This document shows positions 8,235 through 17,271 of a stretch of DNA of 64,000 nucleotides, in pieces. The notes under the pieces were generated by a model that ran no database searches, was not told where the DNA came from, and saw only the letters and a program-made list of their open reading frames with translations. Origin of the DNA: Flavivirga amylovorans (GTDB lineage: Bacteria; Bacteroidota; Bacteroidia; Flavobacteriales; Flavobacteriaceae); the NCBI RefSeq assembly GCF_030540875.1, contig NZ_JAUOEM010000001.1:372001-436000 (forward strand). The letters run 5' to 3'. Position numbers and translations under genes: made by a program. Positions within the stretch are counted from its first letter, which is position 1, and each line of letters starts with the position of its first letter.

Positions 8235-10079
8235 TCAAATTTTCTCAACAAATTTTAAAAAGACTTTTTTATGAAGTTCAAGGTCCATATTCGGAGAAAG
8301 TGCTACACGGGTAATATAATCTTTATCACCTTCTTTAGTTGTCCCTTGAGTAGATGTTGCCGGTATCGTCCAATAACATCCATTTAACTGTCCATAGCTC
8401 ACACAGTACTTACTTTCATTAGGGATTTCTGTAATCATCAAATGGATTAATTTATGATTTAGCGCTCTTTTATAAGATTCTTTTTCTTCATCAGTACTAC
8501 CTTTCGTGGGAAGATCTAATGAAAACACGGATGGTGTAAATCCTTTATTAGCCAATTCTTCTGAAACAAAATTGATTTTCGCTTCTGGTAAAGTATCGTT
8601 GATAAAGTTTACAAATTCACGTGTATTCTTATAAGCATCATAAATTCTTTGGTTCATTGAAGGCAATTGTTTTGCTAATATTTCAATTTGAAGATTTGTA
8701 GCTTCGTTATCGCATAGTATTAGATGTTTTTCTATTTTTTCCATCAAAACCTCCGTTTTCTTATTTCCTGCACAGTAGCCAGCAGTGCATTGCCCGCCAC
8801 TTGGAAATTTCGATCCGCTCACATATGAAATAGCATTAATCGTTGAGAATATGTCACCTTCACCTAAAAAGTGAACATTAGGACAAAATGTTTGATCTAG
8901 AATAAAAACTGGATCGATGGCCATATCACCCGTTTCGGTTTTACGGGTTGCACTTAAAACATCTATTAACTTTGTAAGATCAGGAACTTCAACCCTAGGG
9001 TTTGTCGGGATTTCAGCAATGATGTAAGGGATAGCATCTTCGTTGGCAATTTTATTTAAAACGAGATCAATACTCTGAACCATATCGTTATCACTATCCA
9101 CTAGCAAATCCACCACTTCAACATTATCAATGCTAGCAGCGACTCGTCTTGCTTGGTCATTTGTTCCACCATAACAATTTGGAGGAACAACAAATTTGAT
9201 AGCTTTTCCTTTATTTTTTTCTAGTGCATCGTGAACTAACCCCATCATAATTGCATATTGAATAGATAGTCCACTAGAACCAACTAGTGGCTTTGTATGT
9301 ACTCTGGTAATGGCTGCAATGGAATCTAAGACAAGTCGTTTGTTTGCCTCGACATTGCTTTTGTTATCATTAATAGAAGGTTTCTTTATTAGCATCTTTA
9401 ATGCAGCAAGACAATTCGCAGGCGTCATTGCAATGGTTTCTCTTCTTCGTACATGCTGAATTTCTGAGATATAATTTTCATTTTGTTCACCATTTACTAA
9501 TAAAATACTTCCGAGCTGAGAATGAACATTGATAAAAAAATCAATACTTGGAGTGAGATCAATATTAGAAATTTCATCTTGTTGTGAAATGAAAATGGTA
9601 CTGCCGTTAAACACGGGAATGTCTGAAACTTTTTCAACACGTATTAAATCAAATTTATAACCGTAAATACGTTGTAAGACTTCTACATCAAATAAATCTG
9701 GTAATTCATCTGTATAAACGATTTGTGTATTTTTATTCTCTAATAAATTTTTTCTTAGAATTGCCAAAACAGGAATCGTTTTTGATGAAAAACTTATTAT
9801 ATTTTTTGGTTTTAGATTGTTTAAATTAGCAATTGCCCATTCTAGTAGGCAAGATAATGGATGACCTAATCTAATATAGTCGAAAGCAGTGGGTAATTCA
9901 CTTAGTGCTAATGATTTAGAATTATTGTTATTAAATAAGGTTTCAAACTGTTCTAAGAATTGAGTTTTTGCCAGCTTTTCATCATAAATATCTAATCGAT
10001 GTGTTGTTAGATTCAACCAGTCAGTTGGTACATTTTCTAATACATCGTTAATATAATTTAGCACTTTATTGTCTTCCAT
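8235..10079 (-). CDS. PLP-dependent Cys/Met-metabolism-type enzyme with long N-terminal region
   Basis: The C-terminal ~390 residues match the cystathionine gamma-synthase/lyase type of fold-type I PLP enzymes. EIPTNPRVEVPD corresponds to the usual E-P-SNP segment, DQTFCPNV holds the cofactor-pairing Asp, and SGSKFPSGGQCTAGYCAG carries the probable PLP lysine. At 614 residues it is about 220 longer than a normal family member; the N-terminal part looks like a divergent alpha/beta region with no motif I can name. The start is the ATG at 10079, because the longer frame begins at a TTG lying inside a TATTTTTG promoter box. The reaction (gamma-synthase, lyase or other) cannot be assigned. Confidence 0.78.
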   Translation of the reverse strand: MEDNKVLNYINDVLENVPTDWLNLTTHRLDIYDEKLAKTQFLEQFETLFNNNNSKSLALSELPTAFDYIRLGHPLSCLLEWAIANLNNLKPKNIISFSSKTIPVLAILRKNLLENKNTQIVYTDELPDLFDVEVLQRIYGYKFDLIRVEKVSDIPVFNGSTIFISQQDEISNIDLTPSIDFFINVHSQLGSILLVNGEQNENYISEIQHVRRRETIAMTPANCLAALKMLIKKPSINDNKSNVEANKRLVLDSIAAITRVHTKPLVGSSGLSIQYAIMMGLVHDALEKNKGKAIKFVVPPNCYGGTNDQARRVAASIDNVEVVDLLVDSDNDMVQSIDLVLNKIANEDAIPYIIAEIPTNPRVEVPDLTKLIDVLSATRKTETGDMAIDPVFILDQTFCPNVHFLGEGDIFSTINAISYVSGSKFPSGGQCTAGYCAGNKKTEVLMEKIEKHLILCDNEATNLQIEILAKQLPSMNQRIYDAYKNTREFVNFINDTLPEAKINFVSEELANKGFTPSVFSLDLPTKGSTDEEKESYKRALNHKLIHLMITEIPNESKYCVSYGQLNGCYWTIPATSTQGTTKEGDKDYITRVALSPNMDLELHKKVFLKFVEKI

Positions 10080-10100
10080 AATTTTCACCTTTAGAAAGCG

Positions 10101-10108
10101 CAAAAATA
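10101..10108 (-). promoter_or_regulatory. -7 box TATTTTTG of the PLP-enzyme gene
   Basis: CAAAAATA on the plus strand is TATTTTTG on the minus strand, 22 bases before the ATG at 10079. The TTG inside it is the apparent start of the over-long reading frame. Confidence 0.6.
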
Positions 10109-10239
10109 TACATTAATTAGAGTTAATTTATAAGTGTAATAAAGCGTTTTTTAAAATTGAGCCTAATGCAAAGATAAAGCTCCGTTTCAATGACGTTAAT
10201 TGAAAATTTTTATAATGTCAAATTTGAGTTAAAAACTAT

Positions 10240-10923
10240 TTAATGACTATCATTATCTTTTAATAATTCAGGGAATTTAGCTTTAAACCTATTTAATCTA
10301 GGTATGGATACGTTTCTTATGTAACCATTATTTGGGTGTAGTTTTTCGTAATTTTGATGATAATCTTCAGCAATCCAAAATTTTTGAAATGGATATACTT
10401 CAGCTGCTATTTTAGCACCTGTTTTTTTTGCTAAAGCTTCTTTTTTCTTCAAAATGACCTGTTTTTGGGCTTCATTTTGATAAAAAATAATAGAACGATA
10501 TTGAGAGCCTCTGTCGTTACCTTGTCCATTTACTTGTGTTACATTCTGTGATCCAAAATAGACATCGACTAAAGTTTCAAAACTTACAACATTAGGATCG
10601 TAAATAATTTCGACAGCTTCTGCGTGTCCTGTTCTTCCTGTGTTACTGGATACGTAAGTTGGGTTCTTTGTATGACCGCCAGAATATCCAGAAATGGATT
10701 CTTCAACACCTTTTACGCTTTCGTAAATAGCCTCTACACACCAAAAACAACCACTTGCAAAATAAGCTCGAGCTTTCCCTTTTTTTAGGGGAACTTCAAC
10801 GGGATCTGCATTGATAACGGCTTGTTGTTTTGCATTTACCTGTGCAGTATTATTTTGACAACTAAACAAAATAGCTAGTATGAATATTGGTAATACCTTT
10901 TTCATTGAGAATATATTTTTCAT
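10240..10923 (-). CDS. msrA: Peptide-methionine (S)-S-oxide reductase, lipoprotein form
   Basis: Repairs oxidised methionine in proteins. GCFWC at residues 58-62 contains the catalytic cysteine, and GYSGGHTKNPTY and GRTGHAEAVEI are standard MsrA blocks. The N-terminus is a signal peptide ending in a lipobox (ILFSC, Cys22), so the enzyme should be anchored outside the cytoplasm and protect envelope proteins. No MsrB domain is fused. A second ATG at 10905 would give a shorter signal peptide and is equally plausible. It is a single gene bounded by a terminator at 11015-11040 that belongs to the upstream operon. Confidence 0.95.
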   Translation of the reverse strand: MKNIFSMKKVLPIFILAILFSCQNNTAQVNAKQQAVINADPVEVPLKKGKARAYFASGCFWCVEAIYESVKGVEESISGYSGGHTKNPTYVSSNTGRTGHAEAVEIIYDPNVVSFETLVDVYFGSQNVTQVNGQGNDRGSQYRSIIFYQNEAQKQVILKKKEALAKKTGAKIAAEVYPFQKFWIAEDYHQNYEKLHPNNGYIRNVSIPRLNRFKAKFPELLKDNDSH

Positions 10924-11014
10924 TTCCTTGGGGAAGGAAATCTTATTAGTTTTTTATAGTAGACGAATAAAAATACAAAACCTTAAAAAGTAGTTTAAAA
11001 GTTTTTATAATAAA

Positions 11015-11040
11015 AAAGCCTTCATAATTATGAAGGCTTT
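11015..11040 (-). terminator. Terminator after the Nif3-like/coiled-coil operon
   Basis: A perfect 26-base palindrome with AAAGCCTTC / GAAGGCTTT arms is followed on the minus strand by a T-run, 23 bases after the stop of the 11063-11842 gene. Confidence 0.88.
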
Positions 11041-11062
11041 AAAATATATACTTGGTAATGGA

Positions 11063-11842
11063 TTAAAGTTTCGAAAACATTTTTTCCATTTTTGCTTTTT
11101 GTTCTTCAGCTAAAGCAGCATCTACCAATATTCTACCACTGTGCTCATCAGTAATTACTTTTTTGCGAGAAGCAATTTCTACTTGTACTTGTGGCGGTAT
11201 TGTAAAGAAAGATCCTCCAGAGGCACCTCTTTCAATTGGCACAACAGCTAAGCCATTTTTTACATTTAGACGAATTCTATTATAAGCAGATACTAAACGC
11301 TCTTCAATTTGATTTTTGTAAGCTTCCGATTTTCCGATTAAAGCTTGCTCTTCTTTTTCAGTTTCAGCTAAAATGGCATCTAATTCACCTTTTTTGTGCT
11401 TTAAATGTGTTTCACGTTCTTTCAAACGCCCTTTTGTTTCAGCTATAACTTCTTTCTTTTGATCAATTTGAACCTTAAATTCTTTAATGTGCTTTTCAGC
11501 TAGTTCAATTTCCAATTCTTGAAATTCAACCTCTTTAGTTAAAGAATTGTATTCTCTGTTATTTCTAACATTTTTTTGCTGTTCGCTGTACTTCTTTATT
11601 AAAGCTTTAGACTCTTCAATAAGATTTTTCTTTGAAGTAATATCGTTATCGATTACTTCTAAACTTGAAACAAGTTTTTCTAATCTTATGTTTAGTCCAG
11701 CAACTTCATCTTCTAAATCACGAACTTCTAAAGGAAGTTCTCCACGAACATTTCTGATTTCATCTATACGAGAATCGATTAGTTGTAAATCGTATAAAGC
11801 TCTTAAGCGCTCTTCTACAGTTACTTCTTTCTTTTTAGCCAT
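11063..11842 (-). CDS. Coiled-coil protein of the C4 zinc-ribbon family, zinc ribbon degenerate
   Basis: A 259-residue protein, mostly a long coiled coil (residues ~15-190, rich in heptads of L/I/E/K), then the C-terminal segment that in relatives is a four-Cys zinc ribbon. Relatives read roughly RGACGGC and CEYCGRIL; here the matching places read ERGASGGSFFTIPPQ and DEHSGRILVD, with all four cysteines replaced. The scaffold around them (FTIPPQ, GRILVD) is kept, so the fold may persist without metal. It lies 3 bases after the Nif3-like gene, a very common pairing. The molecular role is unknown; a DNA/RNA-binding or scaffold role is only inference. Confidence 0.82.
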   Translation of the reverse strand: MAKKKEVTVEERLRALYDLQLIDSRIDEIRNVRGELPLEVRDLEDEVAGLNIRLEKLVSSLEVIDNDITSKKNLIEESKALIKKYSEQQKNVRNNREYNSLTKEVEFQELEIELAEKHIKEFKVQIDQKKEVIAETKGRLKERETHLKHKKGELDAILAETEKEEQALIGKSEAYKNQIEERLVSAYNRIRLNVKNGLAVVPIERGASGGSFFTIPPQVQVEIASRKKVITDEHSGRILVDAALAEEQKAKMEKMFSKL

Positions 11843-11845
11843 ACT

Positions 11846-12940
11846 TTAAAAATACTTAACAGGATTGGTATTTGTCTTTGATAAAACGACTGCAAAATTA
11901 GTAATTTTTTTCGTAAGATTTGCTACTAAAAGGTTTTTTGTGTACTGTTCGCTTTCATAATGCCCAATATCAGCCAAAAGAATCCTGTTTTCTGCTATAA
12001 AAAAGTCGTGATATTTTAAATCTGAAGTTATAAAAGCATCAGCTCCAGATGCTTTAGCTGCCCCAATGGCAAAACTTCCGGATCCTCCTAATACGGCTAT
12101 TCTTTTTATGGGTTTGTTTAAAAATGAAGAATGCCTAATGCATCCTGTGTTCATTTTTGCTTTTAAATAATTTAAAAAACTAGATTCGTCCATGGCGTCC
12201 TTTAGTTCACCAACCATACCCATCCCTATATTTTGGTTTTTGTTTTCAAGTGTCGTTATTTCGTAAGCAACTTCTTCGTAGCTGTGAGCATCGAAAAGAG
12301 TTTTTATAATTTTTGATTCTAAATGTTTGGCATAAGTAACTGTAATTTTAGTTTCAATTTCGGTATGTGCTTTTCCTTTTTCTCCTTTTGTTGGATTGGA
12401 ATTTTCATTACCATTAAAAGTACCGTAACCTTCTACATTAAAGCTACAATCATTATAATTGCCAATATTTCCAGCTCCAACATGAAATAAAGCAGTTCGC
12501 AATCGATCAGCTTCTTCTTTAGGTACATAAGTTGTTAATTTTTTTATCGTTTCTGATTGTGGAATTAAAATGCGTTTATTGGTTAGATCCAATTTATTAC
12601 AAATCATGTCATTAACGCCATTTATAGCATTATCTATGGCGGTATGCATCGAGTAAATGGCTATATCGTGTTTAATTGCTTTCATAACGACACGTTCAAC
12701 ATAATTTTTTCCTGTTATCTTTTTTAAGCCTTTAAAGATAATAGGGTGAAAACTAACTATAAGGTTACAGTTTTCTTCTATAGCTTCCTCTACAACAGCT
12801 TCAAGTGTGTCTAATGTAACAAGAATACCAGTTACTTTTTCATTTTTATTACCAACTAAAAGGCCTACATTGTCAAAATCTTCAGCGTAGGCTAGTGGTG
12901 CTAATTCTTCTAAGTGGTTAATAACGTCTTGAACAATCAT
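11846..12940 (-). CDS. Nif3-like dinuclear metal-centre protein (GTP cyclohydrolase I type 2 family)
   Basis: A Nif3/YbgI/YqfO-type protein, 364 residues from the ATG at 12940. Metal ligands are visible in SFHPIIFKGLKKI, HTAIDNAINGVND and IGHYESE near the C-terminus. The length shows the YqfO-type insertion of about 100 residues between the two halves of the metal domain. Members bind two metal ions in a toroidal hexamer; the substrate is not settled despite the GTP cyclohydrolase label. The longer frame starts at a TTG inside the promoter box TATCTTTG. The gene is divergent from lpxK and forms an operon with the coiled-coil protein downstream. Confidence 0.9.
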   Translation of the reverse strand: MIVQDVINHLEELAPLAYAEDFDNVGLLVGNKNEKVTGILVTLDTLEAVVEEAIEENCNLIVSFHPIIFKGLKKITGKNYVERVVMKAIKHDIAIYSMHTAIDNAINGVNDMICNKLDLTNKRILIPQSETIKKLTTYVPKEEADRLRTALFHVGAGNIGNYNDCSFNVEGYGTFNGNENSNPTKGEKGKAHTEIETKITVTYAKHLESKIIKTLFDAHSYEEVAYEITTLENKNQNIGMGMVGELKDAMDESSFLNYLKAKMNTGCIRHSSFLNKPIKRIAVLGGSGSFAIGAAKASGADAFITSDLKYHDFFIAENRILLADIGHYESEQYTKNLLVANLTKKITNFAVVLSKTNTNPVKYF

Positions 12941-12958
12941 AGTATTTGTGTTTAAATT

Positions 12959-12966
12959 CAAAGATA
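12959..12966 (-). promoter_or_regulatory. -7 box TATCTTTG of the Nif3-like operon
   Basis: CAAAGATA on the plus strand, an exact TAnnTTTG on the minus strand, 18 bases before the ATG at 12940. It excludes the TTG at 12961 as start. Confidence 0.65.
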
Positions 12967-12986
12967 AAATAATTACATTCGTTGTG

Positions 12987-13997
12987 ATGATTTTTTTACG
13001 TTACATTTTGTGTCCAGTTGTTCCTATTTACTATTTAGTAACATGGTTTAGGAATAAGTTATATGATTTAGGAATTAAAAAGTCTATGTCTCATAAACTT
13101 CCTGTAATTTGCGTTGGTAATTTGAGTACTGGCGGCACTGGAAAGACCCCAATGATTGAATATTTAATTGATCTTTTAAAAAAGGATTATCGAGTAGCTA
13201 CTTTAAGTCGAGGTTATAAACGAAAAACAGAAGGGTTTCAATTGGCTAACAAAGATGCTACGGCAGAATCAATAGGGGATGAGCCTTTTCAATTTTATAA
13301 TAAATTTAAAGAAGACATTCTTGTAGCTGTTGATGCAGATAGAAATAATGGCATTAAGCAATTACAATCAATAGGGGATGTGCCAGAAGTTGTCTTACTA
13401 GATGATGCATTTCAGCACAGAAAGGTAAACCCTGGGTTTAATATATTGCTCACTACTTATAATAATCCATATTTTAAAGATATTGTTTTACCTACAGGGA
13501 ATTTGCGTGAGCCTAGGAGAGGTGCTAAACGAGCTGATATTATAATGGTTACTAAATGCCCGGAAAATTTAAGTGAGGCTGAAAGGAATGCTATTTTAAG
13601 GCAAATAAAACCAAAAGTTAATCAGCGTGTATTTTTCAGTTCAATTAGCTATTCGAATACGGTTATTTCCAGTACTACAACCAAACCTATTAAAGGGTTA
13701 AGTGATTTTACTTTGGTCACTGGTATTGCTAATGCGTCTCCTTTAGTTCGTTTTCTAAAAGAAAAAGGTTTAAAATTTGAACATTTAAATTTTAAGGATC
13801 ATCATGAATTTTTAGAGCAAGATATTCTTGAGCTTGATAAAAAGGATTTTATTGTAACTACCGAAAAGGATTTTATGCGTTTGAAACAATACGAAACCTT
13901 AAGAGATAAATTGTTTTATTTACCAATTAGTATTGTGATTAATGATGCCGTGAAAATTAATAAGCTGATTAAAGATTTTTTAAAAACTAAGCTGTAG
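12987..13997 (+). CDS. lpxK: Tetraacyldisaccharide 4'-kinase
   Basis: Phosphorylates the 4' position of the lipid A disaccharide precursor at the inner membrane. From the ATG at 12987 (MIFLRYILCPVVPIYYLVT) the protein has 336 residues, normal for LpxK. The first hydrophobic helix anchors it, and the P-loop CVGNLSTGGTGKTPMIEYL follows at ~40. DDAFQHRKV, the conserved block after Walker B, and GNLREPRRGAKRADI are also present. A longer frame from a GTG at 12948 would run into the divergent Nif3-like promoter. Its end overlaps the convergent kinase gene by 11 bases. Confidence 0.95.
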   Translation: MIFLRYILCPVVPIYYLVTWFRNKLYDLGIKKSMSHKLPVICVGNLSTGGTGKTPMIEYLIDLLKKDYRVATLSRGYKRKTEGFQLANKDATAESIGDEPFQFYNKFKEDILVAVDADRNNGIKQLQSIGDVPEVVLLDDAFQHRKVNPGFNILLTTYNNPYFKDIVLPTGNLREPRRGAKRADIIMVTKCPENLSEAERNAILRQIKPKVNQRVFFSSISYSNTVISSTTTKPIKGLSDFTLVTGIANASPLVRFLKEKGLKFEHLNFKDHHEFLEQDILELDKKDFIVTTEKDFMRLKQYETLRDKLFYLPISIVINDAVKINKLIKDFLKTKL

Positions 13998-16224
13998 CAG
14001 ATCGATCTGTATTTGAAGCTAAAGCATTGTATAGTTTTTTCTCGAATTCTTCTTGCTTAAATGGTTTTGGAATAATATCGGTAAATCCGGCTTCATCAAA
14101 TTCATGCATTTTATCTTCAATAGTAACAGCCGTTAAAGCAAAAATAGTTAGTTCCTTATCAAAAGATCGGACTCTTTTTGTAGCTTCCATTCCACTTATA
14201 CCAGGCATGTGAATATCCATTAATATGATGTCATATTTGTTAGCCTTAATCATTTCAACTGCTTCTTCACCATTATCAACGATATCACATTTAAGACTCA
14301 TTTTAGTAAGGATCTTTTTAGTAATCATTTGATTGATTTTATTATCCTCAACAACCAAAATCTTAACATTAGTTAAATCTAATTCACTAGCATCTCCGTC
14401 AAAATAAGCTACTTTGTTTTCTTTCTCTTCTTCTATAGACGTGTATTCAAGAGGTATTTCAAAATAAAAAGTAGTTCCTTTTTCTAATTCGCTTTTTACG
14501 TAAATTTTTCCTTTTAAGATGTCAATTAAGCCTTTTACGATAGAAAGACCTAAACCAGTACCTCCATATTTGCGATTTATTTGAATAGAACCTTGTGAGA
14601 AGCTTTCAAACATGTTGTCTTGCTTTTCTTGACTAATACCAATCCCATTATCCTCTACTTCGAAACGTAGGGTATAAAAATTGTTTTTTTCTTCTATTTT
14701 ATAAACTCGTATCCATATGTCACCATCTTTAGTAAACTTGATAGAGTTACCAATTAGATTAATAAGAATTTGAGAAATTTTTAGTTGGTCAGCTATAAAA
14801 TTCTCTGGTAAATCGGTATCATATTCAAAATGAATTTTGATGTTGTTGTCCTCAGCAGAGTTGTTAAGAGCTAAAACAATGTTATTTATTTTCTTTTTTA
14901 AGTTGAACGATTCTGGTTCAATATCAACTTTATTAGCTTCAATTTTATTTATTTGAAGGATATCGTTAATAAAGGTTAAAAGGTAATCTCCTGAAAATTT
15001 TAATGACTTTAAATGCTGAACTTGTTCTGGTCTTGGGTTTTCATCCAATAGCATATTACTTAAACCAGTAACAGCATAAAGAGGCGTTCTTAGCTCATGA
15101 GTTACAGTAGATAAGAAATTCGCTTTGGTTTTTGACGCTAATTCAGCTTTTTCTTTAGCAATAATAAGTTCTCCATTTTTTTTATGAAGCATATTATTGG
15201 TTTTAAGCCTAATATTGTTGTTTTTGTAAAGAGATAAGGTTAGTAGTGATAAAATAGTGATTAAAGCAACACTTAAAATAGAAATTAAAGTGCCTAAATT
15301 CTTATCATCTTCTGCTTTTTCTAATTTTTCTACGATTTCAATATTTTTTTCATTGGCCTCGTTTAACAAGTATTGTGTTTCCTGATCTTTTGAAGAGTTT
15401 ATTCGTGTTAAAGTTCTTATGGAATCAGATAGCTTTAAATGCCTGTATAAATACTCTCTTGATAGTTTGAAGTTTTCAATAGCTTTATATATATTACTGA
15501 TGACAAGGAAACTTTGGCTTAGTATGCTTTTAAAATGATTTTCTTTGGCAATTTTTAAGCCTTCATTAGCGAAGGTTAAAGCTTTTTCATAATCCCCTAA
15601 TTTATTATAAATTATACCGTGATTAATCAGAGCATCACTTTGGGTTTTTTTATAGTCTCCCTTTTTTGCTTGAGCTAAAGCTTGCTCAATAATGTCTCTA
15701 GCTTTTCCATAATTTTTTAAATGCATATAGGTTTTACCTTCACATAAAAGTACTTCAGCTAGATTTTCATCTAATCCTTCTTCTTCAAATTTCGATTTTG
15801 CAGCGGTATATGAATCAAGTGCCTGATGGTAATCCTTTTTTGTTAAATAAACATCTCCAAAAATTTTATAAGATTTACCTAGGTTCTTGTTATCATCGAT
15901 AATTCTTTGCATTTCAATCGCTTTATTAAGCGATTTTATAGCATTGTCTTCCTCTTCTATTATAAGTTGAAGCTTTCCCTTAATGGCATAAATGATTCCA
16001 ATACTTCTTTTATTATCCGATTTTTCAGCCAATTTTAAGGCTTCATCTAGATTCTTTTGAGCATCGTAATAGTTGTATTTCTCCAGTTCTACTTGAGATT
16101 GCTCTATACGGTAGTTAATGTTATTTTGCTGTATTTCCGGATCTTCATCTATTGATTTTTGTGATGAAACACTCAGGCTAAATAGCATTAATAATATATA
16201 TATGTAATTTTTAACTTGGGACAT
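13987..16224 (-). CDS. Hybrid sensor histidine kinase with TPR sensor and receiver domain
   Basis: 745 residues from the ATG at 16224. The order is: signal peptide (ILLMLFSLSVSSQ); about six TPR-type repeats (~35-265) placed outside the cytoplasm; a membrane helix (~311-333); a coiled coil; the kinase core with His376 in STVTHELRTPLYA; N box LIGNSIKFT; G boxes DNGIGI and GGTGLGLSIV; and a receiver domain with Asp670 in ILMDIHMPG. It is an orphan with no response-regulator gene next to it, so output may go by phosphorelay to a distant partner. The apparent upstream TTG start at 16245 lies in the TATATTTG promoter box. The signal is unknown. Confidence 0.93.
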   Translation of the reverse strand: MSQVKNYIYILLMLFSLSVSSQKSIDEDPEIQQNNINYRIEQSQVELEKYNYYDAQKNLDEALKLAEKSDNKRSIGIIYAIKGKLQLIIEEEDNAIKSLNKAIEMQRIIDDNKNLGKSYKIFGDVYLTKKDYHQALDSYTAAKSKFEEEGLDENLAEVLLCEGKTYMHLKNYGKARDIIEQALAQAKKGDYKKTQSDALINHGIIYNKLGDYEKALTFANEGLKIAKENHFKSILSQSFLVISNIYKAIENFKLSREYLYRHLKLSDSIRTLTRINSSKDQETQYLLNEANEKNIEIVEKLEKAEDDKNLGTLISILSVALITILSLLTLSLYKNNNIRLKTNNMLHKKNGELIIAKEKAELASKTKANFLSTVTHELRTPLYAVTGLSNMLLDENPRPEQVQHLKSLKFSGDYLLTFINDILQINKIEANKVDIEPESFNLKKKINNIVLALNNSAEDNNIKIHFEYDTDLPENFIADQLKISQILINLIGNSIKFTKDGDIWIRVYKIEEKNNFYTLRFEVEDNGIGISQEKQDNMFESFSQGSIQINRKYGGTGLGLSIVKGLIDILKGKIYVKSELEKGTTFYFEIPLEYTSIEEEKENKVAYFDGDASELDLTNVKILVVEDNKINQMITKKILTKMSLKCDIVDNGEEAVEMIKANKYDIILMDIHMPGISGMEATKRVRSFDKELTIFALTAVTIEDKMHEFDEAGFTDIIPKPFKQEEFEKKLYNALASNTDRSATA

Positions 16225-16242
16225 TTTATTAAATATTGCTAA

Positions 16243-16250
16243 CAAATATA
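16243..16250 (-). promoter_or_regulatory. -7 box TATATTTG of the histidine kinase gene
   Basis: CAAATATA on the plus strand, an exact match on the minus strand, 18 bases before the ATG at 16224 and one base after the gap stop. Confidence 0.6.
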
Positions 16251-16251
16251 A

Positions 16252-17268
16252 TTATTTTATCGACAAAATACACTTTTTTTCCGATAAATTGCATATCAGG
16301 TCGATTATTCGCTTAGAATAACCACTTTCATTATCATACCAACCAATTATTTTTACCATGTTTCCAATTACGGATGTCATACCAGCATCAAAAATACAAG
16401 AATGTGTATTTCCGACAATATCTATAGAAACGATTGGATCTTCAGTATATTCTAAAACACCTTTGTAATTTTCCTTAGAAGCTTCTTTAAAAGCATTGTT
16501 TATGTCTTTTATAGATGTGTTTTTCTTTACATTAAAAGTAATATCTGTTAAAGAACCATTTATTACAGGGACTCTTATACCGCAGCCACCTATAACTTCC
16601 GATAAATCGGGAAAAATTTTAGTTAGTGCTTTTGCAGCTCCCGTTGTAGTTGGAACTATAGATTGACTGGCAGCTCTTGAGCGACGTAAATCACGATGTG
16701 GTTGGTCATGTAAACTTTGATCAGTAGTATAAGAATGTACAGTGGTTATGTAGGCTTGATCAATACCACAAAGTTTATTTATAATATCAATCATAGGGGC
16801 AGCGTTGTTTGTAGTACATGACGCATTGGAAATTATAGTTTCAGTACCATCTATGCTACTGTCGTTAACTCCTAGAACGATAGTTTTTATTGTGTCCTCT
16901 GAAGGCGGAACGCTTAAAACAACACATTTAGCTCCATTATTTATATGGTTTTGTAGTTCTGAAGTGGTTTTAAACTTTCCTGTAGCTTCAATAACAAAAT
17001 CTACATCATAAGGCTTCCAATTTGTGGTTTCCGGATGATTATTGTTTAATAAAGGTATTTTTTCTTCATTAACAATAAGGTTGTTATCGTTATAAGAAAC
17101 AGTACCATTAAACAACCCATGTACACTATCATATTTAAGGAGATGGCTTAATGTTTTAGGATCGGCTAAGTCATTAATAGCAACAACTTTTATGTTTTTA
17201 TAGTCTTGAAGTAACCTAAAAACACGTCTACCAATTCTTCCAAAGCCATTGATTGCAACACCAATCAT
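16252..17268 (-). CDS. gap: Glyceraldehyde-3-phosphate dehydrogenase, type I
   Basis: Glycolytic/gluconeogenic enzyme oxidising glyceraldehyde-3-phosphate with NAD(P). The 338-residue chain has the Rossmann start INGFGRIGRRVFRLL, HLLKYDSVHG, the catalytic SNASCTTN with Cys151, the partner His in TTVHSYTTDQ, and NVVSIGWYDNESGYS-like C-terminal segment (KIIGWYDNESGYSKRI). Adenosine-pocket residue Asp33 of INDLADPKT favours NAD. It lies 3 bases after lipA and is probably co-transcribed with it. Flavobacteria often hold more than one gap gene, so this may be a secondary paralogue. Confidence 0.95.
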   Translation of the reverse strand: MIGVAINGFGRIGRRVFRLLQDYKNIKVVAINDLADPKTLSHLLKYDSVHGLFNGTVSYNDNNLIVNEEKIPLLNNNHPETTNWKPYDVDFVIEATGKFKTTSELQNHINNGAKCVVLSVPPSEDTIKTIVLGVNDSSIDGTETIISNASCTTNNAAPMIDIINKLCGIDQAYITTVHSYTTDQSLHDQPHRDLRRSRAASQSIVPTTTGAAKALTKIFPDLSEVIGGCGIRVPVINGSLTDITFNVKKNTSIKDINNAFKEASKENYKGVLEYTEDPIVSIDIVGNTHSCIFDAGMTSVIGNMVKIIGWYDNESGYSKRIIDLICNLSEKKCILSIK

Positions 17269-17271
17269 AAT

